Position numbers and translations under genes: made by a program. Positions 1 to 7,953 of a stretch of 10,767 nucleotides of DNA are shown piece after piece (the first letter of the stretch is position 1; the number at the start of each line of letters is the position of its first letter). This DNA is from Auxenochlorella pyrenoidosa (taxonomy: Eukaryota; Chlorophyta; Trebouxiophyceae; Chlorellales; Chlorellaceae): positions 467,682 through 478,448 of the forward strand of contig KQ481946.1 of the NCBI GenBank assembly GCA_001430745.1, given 5' to 3'. Below the pieces are notes generated by a model. It ran no database searches. It was not told the origin of the DNA and worked only from the letters and a program-made list of their open reading frames with translations.

Positions 1-149
1 ACCGCAGGGAGCGCAGCGAGCGGCATGACAAGGCTGGGGCTGACAAGATGGAGGTGGACGCCCCCGCCCCGGCAGCAGCGGCTGAGGAGAAGAAGGCGGA
101 GCAGCCTGCGGATGAGCTGGAGGCTCTGCTGGAGGAGCTGGGGGACTGA
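1..149 (+). CDS. C-terminal end of an unidentified protein (partial)
   Basis: The reading frame starting at position 3 is open to a TGA at 147-149. It encodes about 48 residues: a basic and acidic mixed start (RRERSERHDKAGADK), then MEVDAPAP, an Ala-rich linker and an acidic helical end, DELEALLEELGD. The codons are nearly all GC-ending, as in the other exons. The sequence cgcag|gg at 3-9 could be an intron acceptor, so this may be only the last exon. Low-complexity Lys/Glu/Ala tails of this type end many nuclear and RNA-binding eukaryotic proteins, and the tail alone does not identify a family. The gene converges on the minus-strand gene at about 631-1496. No chlorophyte TGTAA polyadenylation signal is seen in the bases after the stop. 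Confidence 0.5.
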   Translation, partial: RRERSERHDKAGADKMEVDAPAPAAAAEEKKAEQPADELEALLEELGD

Positions 150-630
150 GGGGCCGTTGCGTGCCCCCCTGCCCTGCCGAACAGCCTGCGCCCTTCTGGT
201 CTAGGCCGGCATCTGCTTCCTCCTGCCATGTTACCCCATGTCCTCCACCGCCACCCATAACGCTCTGACTTGATGTGCTGCCCCTGCTTGCACTCGTCTT
301 GTGCTGGCCACTCTATGCTGGGCGTGTCCCGCAGACCTCATTGCATGCTATCCTCTCGCACGAACGCCCCTCCTCTTCTTTCTCTTAAAACGACAGTGAC
401 GTTTAACAAACTGTGGACACAGCCTATTTGATGGGAACCTGACAAGACAACGGGCCTAGGGCAGCAAGTGGGAAACCACCCTGCATGAGGTGAAGTCGCC
501 ACCACGCATGAGGTGTAGTTGCGGGCGGAGGCATGGCCGGGGAAGGATGCTGCCCACAAAAGGGCTGCACAGGCGCATGCCCCGTTGTCAGCGCAGTGCC
601 CATGGCTTGCTGCAGCTCCCGCTGAATCAA
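150..630. other. Non-coding region between convergent 3' ends
   Basis: This stretch lies between the stop of the plus-strand gene (149) and the stop of the minus-strand gene (631) and should contain both 3' UTRs. No frame shows sustained GC-ending codon use or a recognisable domain. No TGTAA is found in the expected sense on either strand. An AT-richer patch lies around 375-415 (it includes ttaaaacg and gtttaacaaactg). A short direct repeat of gcatgaggtg lies at about 484-516. Nothing else is supported. Confidence 0.6.
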
Positions 631-1496
631 TCAGCGGAAGTTGAACTCCTTGCAGCCCTCAACCTCCACCGTCCGCAGCGGCACGGTGTTGGCGGGCAGG
701 TAGTCAGTAGCAATGCCCTGCAGGGTGCGGCGCAGGAACAGCAGGGCCATGGGAGCAGAGCGCGGCCCTGCGGTGCACACCAACAGCAGCGGTTGTGCCT
801 CTCTTCGCACATGCCCCTGCGGCCCCCCCTCGTGCATTCTGTTGGCTCAACATGGCACACCTTGTACCCCATTGTGGCTGTGGCTGTGCTCTTGATTGTG
901 GGGTTGGGCTCAGGCCAGCGTGCAGGGGAGCGTGCATACACTGGCGGCACTGGGGTGAAGGCTGCCGGCTTCTTGCCGCCCCGCACAATGTGGCCCTGGA
1001 TAGCAATGAAAACGTGGGGATTTTTAATCGGGCATGCACCTGCAAGTAATTTGGTGCAGCAAGGGGGGCTGTGGTGTTGACATGGACAGTCGAGCCCTGT
1101 GTAGAAGGCAGCCAGCTGCTCTTGCATTCCTGCAGCCCACCGCACAAACAGCTTATCCCAATGAGAATCACCTTCTCGTTGACGATGGGGATGGTGCGCC
1201 CGTCCTCCGTCTTCAGGGCTGCTGCTGCGGCTGCCTCGCCCGGGCGCACCGTCTGCAAGGGGAGAGCGGCAGGCAGCGGCGCAGGTGCAGGATGGTCGAA
1301 CGATCGACCGCGGCGAAAACTATCCCTGCTTCCTTCAGCCCTCGACATTGTGGCCAAGACTGTCTTGCCCGCGCCGGGTCCTCCTCTGTGAACTCGTGTT
1401 CAAGCCCACCTTGCTCTCGTCGGGCTCCTCCCAGTTGCCCAGTGCCTTTGGCCGATATCCGCCATCGAATTGAGAGGCAAAATAATTTCGGCTCAT
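631..1496 (-). CDS. Small spliced gene of unknown function (exon set incomplete)
   Basis: Proposed start is the ATG at 1496-1494 (MSRNYFASQFDGGYRPKALG...). Exon A is 1410-1496 (29 codons ending DESK) with donor GTGGGC. Exon B is 1172-1252 (27 codons, including EDGRTIPIVNEK), with acceptor cttgcag and donor AAG|GTGATT. Exon C starts at 995 after ttttcattgctatccag and reads GHIVRGGKKPAAFTPVPP; its donor is probably near 939-945. The last exon is in the frame LRRTLQGIATDYLPANTV and ends EGCKEFNFR with TGA at 631-633, probably starting near 758 after caccgcag. Phases A, B and C agree (all phase 0), but the last exon needs a phase-1 junction that I cannot derive from the obvious donors. An exon is therefore missing or one boundary is wrong. 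Codons are GC-ending, in contrast to the introns. Expected size is about 120-150 residues. I see no signal peptide, membrane segment or known motif and do not recognise the family. It lies downstream of DPE1 in the same orientation, 400 bp away. Confidence 0.45.
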
Positions 1497-1896
1497 ACTT
1501 CGCCCGCCTCGACAAGCACTTGAGTCAGTTGGGAACCTTCCGGTCCGGCGCCCTGAATTTGGTTGAAAGATCTTGCTAATAGCCTGAGGAGGAAGTTTGG
1601 CGCTGCAAATTGCATTGCCTGGAGAGCAACCACCCCAGCACTGCCACGCTGGCGCTGTCGGGCGCAGCACATGGCGAACTGGCCTTGTTGTGCCTTGACT
1701 TCAACGCAGACAGCTGTTCAGTACACAGACGTACGACTAGCGAAGAATGAGCGCAAGCAGTGAGGACGCGCAAAGAATCAGGGGGCTGCCAAGTGCTCAG
1801 AAGCGCGTTCGGGACGCATCGTTCATTCGGGGGTTCGTCCAGCGTGCTGCGGGGTGTGCATGCTGCACCGAGCCTGGGCCAGGGGCGCCGCAGCGG
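1497..1896. other. Intergenic: DPE1 3' UTR and upstream region of the small minus-strand gene
   Basis: This 400-bp stretch follows the DPE1 stop on the minus strand and precedes the ATG of the unknown gene. I see no coding exon. It is less GC-rich than the flanking exons, and no TGTAA polyadenylation signal is visible in the minus-strand sense. The part just above 1496 (minus strand) should hold the promoter and 5' UTR of the unknown gene, but no clear core element is visible. Confidence 0.55.
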
Positions 1897-4800
1897 TCAG
1901 TGGAACCTGGCCGTGCCGGCGCGGCCGGGCGCGGGCGGTGCCGCGCGGATGCCGCCGGGCGGGGCGCGGTCGTACTCGTGGACCCACGCCCGCAGCTGCG
2001 CCTGCTCCTCGCGCAGCTGGCGCCAGACGTCGCTGCCGCCCACGCGCCACGTCCAGTTGCCTGCCGCCCGGCCCGGGGTGTTCATGCGCGCGGTGTCGTC
2101 CAGCCGCATGATGTCCTGCAGGGCAGGGCCGGGGGTGGCGGGGCGGGGGTGGAGGGGTGAAGAGCAAGCACGATGGGTGTGCGGTGTCCGTGAGGCGCGG
2201 TGCCTGTGCACAGCCTCCAGAAGCCTGACCCTTAGCCTCGCCAGGCCCTTCAACGCGCGTGCCCCCTGCCGCCCCACCTGCATCGTCACCACCGCCGTCT
2301 GCGCGCACGACTTGAATGCCTCGCGGATGAAGCAGTAGGCCACGTCGTCGTCGGTCATGCCGGTGTACCGCCGGATCAGCGCCTTCTCCTCCACCTGCGC
2401 CCCCTGCTTCCACCAGCCCACTGCCGTCTGGTTGTCGTGCGTGCCTGCAGGGTGAGCCGGGCCAGAATAGGTTGCAACAATAGCAGCAGCACAGGCACCC
2501 AGACTCCCAACCAACACCTCCTTGACAGAGGTTGTAACACAGCTGAAGGGGCGTCTCGAAGCGAGAAGATTGTGCACTGTGCACAGCGCGCCAAGCGTGC
2601 CAGCTCAGCGGCCATCCCAACCAGCGATGGCACACCAGCGGCCACACGTAGCGCAGGCAACACAGCAGCGGGGACGTGCAGCGGGGGCTGCGTGCCGGTG
2701 CCCGCGCCGGCGGGGTGACGCACGCACCCGGGTACACGAAGCAGTTCTCGTAGATGTTGTGCGGCAGGTGGGTGTTGGTGGGGCCGCCGCCCCAGGCAAA
2801 CTGCAGCACCACCATGCCGGGGGCGCCGATGGCCTGGCGCAGGTCCACCACATCGCGGGTGATCACGCCCAGGTCCTCTGGAGGGTGGGGGTTGGAGGTG
2901 GGGGGTGGTGTGTGTGTGTGTGTGTGTGTGTAGGCATGTAGGAGGGCAGGAGAAGGGGAAGGGAAGCTTTTCCCGTTGGTTGAGGGTAGAGCCGAGGGGA
3001 GAACGACGCCGGCCGAGGCGGGAGGCAGAGGCAAGTGAGCAGCCAGCAGCGCGGGCGCCGCATGCCGCTGCATCTATGCACCATGCAGCGGGGGCCGGCC
3101 AGCGCCGGGCCTTTGGTCCATGACCGCACATCTGGGCACCGGCACCTGCGCTGTGAGCTTCCAGGCAGGCGGGGCAATGGCAGCAGCCGGCGCGCAAGCG
3201 TTGGGGAGGCCCTCCCGTGGCCCACCCGCCAGGATGGGCACCGAGCCCAGAGAGTCCTCCAGAGCCTGAAACAGATCCACCCCCGGGCCCTTCTTCCAGG
3301 TGCCCACCATGGCTGCAGGGGGGGCCAAAAGGGGGGGGGTTAAGCAGGGATGGGGGCGAATGGATGGGCAAAGGTCTGCGTATGCGCAGTGAGGAAGTAA
3401 GGTCAGGGGATGGCCAGGCCTACAGCTAGCAGCCCTGGCAGAGCGTGGGTCCCTCATGGTGTACGCAGCCAGCATGCCCGCGTGTGCCTGCGAGCGGGCA
3501 GGTGCCCGCAAGCCTCTGCACTCCTGCAGAGCACAGCTGCCGGGTGGGTGGAGCCCCTGCCGCGCCTTGCGCTGCGGCGGGGGGAATGCGCCGCCGGCCT
3601 CAACCCACCCGTCTCAGCGTCTGCCGCCACCGCCCAGTAGCCGGCAAAGGCGCGGAAGTGGTCGATGCGCGTCTCGTCATACAGCTGCGGCAGCAGAGGA
3701 GCAGCAGGGGGCGTTTGCGGCTTCACCTCCTTTGTTCGGGCACCGGCCACTGGCTGGCCAGCCACGCAGCTGCTGGCGGGGCTGCCCAGCCCAGCATGCA
3801 CAGCGCCTCCATGGTCGGGAACCACAAAGCCTGCCGGCTGCTGCAGGGCGCGTGCCGAGGGCCCAGCGCTTGCGCGCCACCAGAGGGTGGCGGAGCGGGC
3901 CTGCGCCTGCGCGCCCCGGCCTCGCCTGCATGCTGCGCGCGATGCGCTGGCGCCACCAGGCAAAGCCCTCTGCTGCGTGCGCCTTCCAGTCGTACAGAGG
4001 GCTGCCCCACAGCTGGCCGGTGGCGCTGAAGGCATCCGGGGGCACGCCGCTGCGGGGGCGTGTGGGTGGGGGTGGGGTGGGGGTGAAGGGCAGGGGCGCA
4101 GGTAAGGTCGGGCAGGGTACGCGGCAGCCAGGCAGGGTTGCAGGGCCAGCGCGGCTGCAGCAATGGATGCAGCCACGCCTCTCCACCAGCGTGGAGGCTT
4201 GCCGGCCGCATCCCCGCAGCCCCCCAGCCGCCGACCCTGGCGGCGCACCTGACAAGCGCGGGGGTGCCGTCGGGCTGCAGCTCAAACAGGCCGCGGTTGG
4301 CCCACACATCGGCGCTCTGCCCGCCCACATAGATGGGCATGTCGCCCACCAGGCCGATGCCGCGGGCGTTGGCGTAGGCCTGGGGGGCAGCGCAGAGGGG
4401 GGGGCAGCGGGGGGCGACGCTGGGCAACAGGAGCGCTCCTTTCCGTGGCACGCAGGCGCCGGCGCCGGGCCGGGTTGGTCAGCGCGCCAGGCTGCTGTCT
4501 CCGGCTGCGCCAGGTCCCTGTCCTGCCCCCACCCTCCATGGCAGCTGGTCACCACCTTGAGGGACTTCCAGAAGTGGTCGAACAGGAACTGGAGGGCGAT
4601 GAAAGTGTTGATGCGCTCGGCGTTCTCGGCGCGCACCCTGCGGGCGGTGACAAGTGGGGCGGCGGGCGGGATGGCGGGCGGGCAAGGGCAGAGTTGGGCG
4701 GGTGGCAGCTGCGCGTGACGCGTGCCTGGCGCAGCTTTACGCGGGGGCAAAATGCACGGCATGCCGGGCACAAGGGCAGGGCGGCGCCGCAGCCAAGTGC

Positions 4801-6607
4801 CTTCCTTCCTTCCCGGGCTCACTTGGCCATGGTGTCGGGGTCGCGGTCACGGAAGGCGGCGGGCCAGTCCCACCACGCCTCGCCCTCCAGCTCGGGCTGC
4901 TCGGTCAGCACGCTGCGTGTGCGTGTGTGTGGGGGTGGGGGGTTGGAGGGGGGGGCGGGGGCTAGGGCACAGGCCAAGGCATGGGCTGAAAGCAGCCATG
5001 TGCCGCAGCAGGGCGCATGCACTCCAGCGGGGCGGCGGAGAGGGGGGCAGAGCACAGCTAGTCCATGCAGGGCACCCTGGGCAGCACAGAGGCAGCAGGG
5101 CTTTGCGCCGCATGCAGCCAGGGAGCGCATCCTGCAGGCTTGTCTGGCTGCCTGGCCAGCACCCGCCCGGAAGGGGTGGGGAGGGCAGCGGAGGCACGCA
5201 GTGGAGCCCAGCGGAAGGCTAGCCCCCCCCCCCCCACACCCCACCCACCCACCCACCCACCCCCTCAGCGCCCACCTGAACAGCGCCGACTGCTCCACCC
5301 AGGGGTTGTCGGTGCGGAACTGCTGCATCTGGGCGCGCAGCCCCTCAAACTCGGGCCCCTGCAGCAGCCGCAGCGCCGCCTTGTCCAGCAGAGGCACCTG
5401 CCCGGGGGGGAGAAGGTGGAGGGCCGGGCAGAGAGGCAGGGGTTGTGAGCAGCTGCAGCTGTGGTGCATCCCGTGCAGTGGCGGCAGAACTGACAGAGGG
5501 CAGGCACCTGGCCTCGCACAGTGTCAGAATCGCAGCACACAGGCTGCGTGCTGTGAGCCTCTGCAGGCTGGCTCGCCGTCAAAAGTCCAGGCCTGCGCTG
5601 CAGGGCACGGCCACTGCGGAGCTGCACAGCCTGAATGCCCGCCCCGTGCAGCGCTGCCAGCACCCACACAGAACTCTTGGCAGCTGCCGCACGCTCCCCT
5701 AGGCCCCGTGGCCACCAGCCCGTTATCATCCAGCCTGCTGCGGCAGGCAGGCGCGCAGGCGCGCGGCAGCACCCACCTTCCACTCGGCTACGGCCGTGAA
5801 GTCGGCATGCAGCGCCACCGGCTGCTCCTCTGGCAGCTCCTCCCGCGCCAGCAGGCCCATCCCTACCAGCTCTTCCAGCGGGATGAGCAGGGTGCTGCCG
5901 CACAGGGCGTCCAGGCCGCTGTAGGGCGACCAGTAGGTGGTCTCCGGGGGCACCAGGGGCAGCAACTGCAGGGTTGCCGGGGGCGGGGCGGGGCGGGGCG
6001 GGGGCCAGTCAGCGGCCCTGCCGTGAGCAAGCACGCCATCCGTGAGGTGCCGGGCCCCCTGCCGTCGCGCTGCCGACCCCTTTCCCTGGCTCCCTGGCTC
6101 CCTGGCAAGCTGGCGCCTTGCACGGCCTGCCCCGCAGCACGGGCATGCCCCGCCTGCGCGCAGGTGCTGCCCGCGCCGTCGCGATCCTGCCACAGCTTCC
6201 CCCAGCTGCGCCCCCCCGCCCACCTGCCACAGCTGCATGCCCGTCTCCGCCAGCCAGTCCACAAAGCGCAGCGCCTCGCCGCCGATCTCGCCCATGCCGT
6301 ACTTGCCGGGCAGCGAGGTGGGGTGCAGCACAACGCCCGCCCGGCGGCTCTTGGGGGGGTTGGGCCCCGGGTTGCCGTAATCCTCGGGCAGGTCATCCCC
6401 CGGCTGCAGCCCCGGGAAGGGGTCTGGCATCGGCTGCACCGAGGCCGCTGCCAGCGGGGAGGTGAAGGAATGGGCGGCTGCCAGGCTGCCGCGGCGGGCG
6501 GGCGCGCGTACTGGCGCCGCTGCCGGCATGGCAGCGCGACGCCCGCTGGTGCTGCAGATGCCAGCTGCGGCGGGGCTGCCGCATTGCAGGGCCGCCGAGA
6601 GCGCCAT
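1897..6607 (-). CDS. DPE1: Plastid 4-alpha-glucanotransferase (disproportionating enzyme, GH77)
   Basis: Moves alpha-1,4-glucan segments between malto-oligosaccharides, releasing glucose, in plastid starch turnover (family knowledge). The gene has 12 exons on the minus strand: 6607-6224, 5965-5777, 5397-5276, 4912-4823, 4637-4556, 4379-4249, 4049-3926, 3684-3609, 3312-3226, 2877-2728, 2444-2278 and 2115-1897 (TGA 1899-1897). They join without a phase conflict to 606 codons plus stop. Residues 1-58 are rich in Ala, Ser and Arg with almost no acidic residues, as in a chloroplast transit peptide. GH77 landmarks: RRAGVVLHPTSLPG (88-101), SPYSGLDALCGSTLLI (141-156), GDMPIYV (301-307), VPPDAFSATGQLWGSPLYDW (335-354), RIDHFR with nucleophile D382, AEDLG with acid/base E429, GTHDN with D482 as transition-state stabiliser, and ARMNTPG near 543. 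Length is close to plant DPE1. The ATG at 6607 was chosen because it opens the transit peptide; there is no other ATG in frame just upstream. A Pro/Arg-rich tail of about 20 residues is unusual. Confidence 0.97.
2116..2277 (-). other. DPE1: DPE1 intron 11, a multiple of three with no stop
   Basis: 162 nt (54 codons) with CAG|GTGGGG donor and ccctgcag acceptor, open in the exon frame on both sides. Splicing joins VVTMQ to DIMRLDDTARMNTPG, as in other GH77 enzymes. Retention would insert 54 Arg/Ala/His-rich residues just before the conserved ARMNTPG segment. Confidence 0.85.
2909..2930. repeat. (TG)11 microsatellite in DPE1 intron 9
   Basis: An uninterrupted TG dinucleotide repeat read on the plus strand. 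In the DPE1 transcript it is (CA)n, about 30-50 nt upstream of the acceptor of intron 9 at 2878, followed by a C-rich tract. Confidence 0.95.
3685..3925 (-). other. DPE1: DPE1 intron 7, a GC-AG intron
   Basis: The donor is CAG|GCGAGG at 3925 downward and the acceptor is ccgcag at 3685. No GT lies within several bases of the exon end. The protein join RSMQ|LYDETRIDHFR matches the usual GH77 spacing before the nucleophile motif, so the GC donor is required by homology. The CAG upstream of the GC is typical of GC-AG introns. Confidence 0.88.
4061..4090. repeat. C-rich simple sequence before the acceptor of DPE1 intron 6
   Basis: The plus strand reads tgtgggtgggggtggggtgg and continues. In the DPE1 sense it is an imperfect (CCCCAC)n tract ending about 10 nt before the intron 6 acceptor at 4050, where a polypyrimidine tract is expected. 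Confidence 0.85.
5223..5264. repeat. C13 run and (CCCA)n tract in DPE1 intron 3
   Basis: Thirteen C are followed by cacaccccacccacccaccc and more CCCA units. The DPE1 pre-mRNA therefore carries five or more GGG runs separated by one base, starting about 10 nt after the donor of intron 3 at 5275. This arrangement fits the consensus for a parallel G-quadruplex. Confidence 0.92.
5966..6223 (-). other. DPE1: DPE1 intron 1, a multiple of three with no stop
   Basis: 258 nt (86 codons) with GTGGGC donor and accctgcag acceptor, entirely open in the exon frame. Removing it joins LWQ to LLPLVPP, as expected in GH77 proteins, so it is an intron by homology. The 3' end has a C-rich pyrimidine tract made of repeated ccccg units. 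Inside lies a perfect triple tandem of tccctggc (plus-strand reading) at 6083-6106. Confidence 0.85.
6083..6106. repeat. Triple tandem of an 8-bp unit in DPE1 intron 1
   Basis: Three perfect copies of tccctggc lie head to tail. The unit length is not a multiple of three, but 24 bp in total keeps the frame. Confidence 0.95.
6224..6607 (-). other. DPE1: DPE1 exon 1: transit peptide and N-terminal GH77 segment
   Basis: 128 codons, phase 0 at the end (LWQ|GTGGGC). The leader MALSAALQCGSPAAAG... has many Ala, Arg, Ser and Pro and no acidic residue before about residue 62, which suggests import into the plastid rather than a cytosolic DPE2-type enzyme. DPE2 would also carry N-terminal starch-binding domains and an insertion, and neither is present. 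The mature enzyme probably starts between residues 45 and 85; the exact cleavage site cannot be read from the sequence. Confidence 0.85.
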
Positions 6608-6758
6608 TTGACCTGCCAAGAGAGGATTTCAGGGCAGTGGCAAGCCAGTCGAGCAGGGCTTGCTGATGCGAGTGGGCAGCAGCAGGAGGCGGCAACTTGA
6701 GCCGAGGCGGCGGCAGCGACGGTGCGTGGGGCAGCCTTTCGAGCATCCCAACGCAGCC

Positions 6759-6768
6759 TGATTAATCA
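6759..6768. promoter_or_regulatory. TGATTAATCA palindrome upstream of DPE1
   Basis: A perfect 10-bp AT-rich palindrome in an otherwise GC-rich region, about 150 bp upstream of the DPE1 ATG, next to an AT-rich stretch (6759-6786). ATTA-core palindromes resemble homeodomain-type binding sites, and the position would suit a promoter. The function is inferred from position and symmetry only. Confidence 0.25.
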
Positions 6769-7331
6769 TTCAACATTGTCAATATGCAGGAAGCGGCCAA
6801 AGCCTCGCAGAGAGGACGGATCGAGTCAGGGAAACTTGCACCGGCACACCTGCGACGCCTTACGGCAATGTGTCGAGTTTCAGCACACCCCAAATCGCAC
6901 TGATCGGGCGAGAATGCCGTTGCAGGGCCGGTCGAAGGTCGGGAAGCGCTGCGAGGCGGGCACCCTGCGACACCTTGCGACTAGCTTGCCTTGCACGAAC
7001 ACAAAGTGCGCACTGTGCAGCGTTGCTGCATCCCGATGGCACGATTGGTAGCAGCACGAGCATGCTGGCGGCGCTGTGCCCATGCAGCAGACACCCGCCT
7101 GCCCGCCAGTCGCAAGGCAGCTGCCAAACTCTCATCATTCTCTGAGTTCAAGTGCTCTCCTCTATCACATGGGAATGCATGCATTGAAGAGCGCTTCTCA
7201 GTCTTAAGTGAGGTCGCATGGCAGCTCAGGATGGTATGCATGGGGGCCAAGGCTCATGACATGTACACCTTTCCATGCAGCACGAATGCTGCTGCTTGCA
7301 TGCGTGCAACTCATACAAATCTTCGCATCAG

Positions 7332-7597
7332 ATAAGCGCCAGCAGCTTGTACAGCCGCTGGCAGCACGGGTCCACCTTGCAGGTGCCCATGCCCACAGCA
7401 CGACGTGTTGAAAGGCGAGGCATGCGTGCGTTGGGCCTGCAACTGTTGCCCTTGAGAGAGCACACCCACATGACAGCTTCTATAATGTCATTCAGCCAGT
7501 CCGAGAAGCATTGAAACTGACTAGGCGGCCGTAGTGGCCTCTGAGCGTCCACCTCGTGCTCCCGCCAGGCCTTGGCAGAGGCAGCAGCGGGCGGCAT
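7332..7597 (-). CDS. Possible small gene or ORF, function unknown
   Basis: The ATG at 7597-7595 opens an 88-89 codon frame ending at TGA 7332-7334. The first 15 codons (MPPAAASAKAWREHE) and the last 15 (VDPCCQRLYKLLALI) are strongly GC-ending like real exons. The middle part has mixed codons and contains a GAG|GTGGAC donor-like site, a ctgaatgac branch-point-like sequence and ttgcag and tgcaag acceptor-like ends. It may therefore be two short exons around an intron rather than one ORF. The product would be a tiny Cys-containing protein. I recognise no family, and no TGTAA signal follows. It could equally be noise in the intergenic region. Confidence 0.22.
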
Positions 7598-7778
7598 CTT
7601 GCACTGCGCCAATTTGCACACAGCTGCAGCCCAGGCTGTGCAACATTTTGTGTCGTACAGTTACAAAGATAATTGAGCAGGGCTCCCAGCAACACCAGAA
7701 AGTGGTGCAGAGGGAGAGAGTGGCTGGAGCGGAGCTAGCCCTGCAAGGCTTGCGCTTGCTCACAGACCTCCGGATTAT

Positions 7779-7789
7779 CATACTATAGG
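7779..7789 (+). promoter_or_regulatory. TATA-like sequence upstream of RPL6
   Basis: The sequence catactatagg lies about 170 bp upstream of the RPL6 ATG, in an AT-rich patch following cggattat. It is the only TATA-like element near the gene. If used, transcription would start near 7810. Ribosomal protein genes often lack a TATA box, so this is weak. Confidence 0.2.
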
Positions 7790-7810
7790 CAGCAGTGATG
7801 CGGGATTGCG

Positions 7811-7948
7811 ATGCCAAGGCCTAAGCGGAGAAAAAAAGGCAGCATGCTGTGCTGGGCCATGGAGGCAGCACGAGCAGCAGCGGCGGCCAAACTGGGCAGG
7901 CAAGCCTGCTACACCCTCTCTGGCCAAGCCTGTGGTCTGGCTAGCTAG
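7811..7948 (+). CDS. Possible upstream ORF (45 codons) of RPL6
   Basis: The ATG at 7811 opens a frame beginning MPRPKRRKKGSM, followed by an Ala-rich stretch, and ends at TAG 7946-7948, five bases before the RPL6 ATG and in another frame. It contains two further in-frame ATGs. It matters only if the RPL6 transcript begins upstream of 7811. The tag stop lies in the palindrome gctagctagc (7940-7949). There is no evidence that the peptide is made. Confidence 0.2.
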   Translation: MPRPKRRKKGSMLCWAMEAARAAAAAKLGRQACYTLSGQACGLAS

Positions 7949-7953
7949 CACCC

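Larger units (their letters stand above)
6608..7953. other. Divergent intergenic region between DPE1 and RPL6
   Basis: Both flanking start codons point outward, so this 1346-bp stretch must hold the promoters and 5' UTRs of both genes. It is visibly less GC-rich than the flanking genes and has many short AT patches and gcatgc-type hexamers. Apart from the small ORF, palindrome, TATA-like site and uORF listed separately, I see no exon with the GC-ending codon pattern and no tRNA or snoRNA. Confidence 0.7.

Noticed and set aside
1823..3073. A 416-codon minus-strand frame that includes the EDLGVITRDVVDL segment.
   Set aside because: Only the part at 2728-2877 is real coding (DPE1 exon 10). The rest is intron read-through, including His-Thr repeats translated from the CA microsatellite.
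3494..3509. GCGGGCA-gg-TGCCCGC inverted repeat in DPE1 intron 8.
   Set aside because: Seven-base arms with a 2-nt loop are expected by chance in sequence this GC-rich, and no terminator role makes sense inside an intron.
3456..4718. A 420-codon plus-strand frame.
   Set aside because: Antisense shadow of DPE1 exons 5-8 with Arg/Pro/Gly/Ala-rich composition and no recognisable domain.
4445..6700. A 751-codon open frame on the plus strand, antisense to DPE1.
   Set aside because: It is a shadow of GC-rich coding and intron sequence on the other strand. Its translation crosses DPE1 introns and exons alike, is low in complexity and shows no domain.
6817..6829. ggatcgagtcagg, resembling a tRNA B box; a similar gagttcaag at about 7144.
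   Set aside because: No A box, acceptor stem or anticodon arm can be drawn around either.
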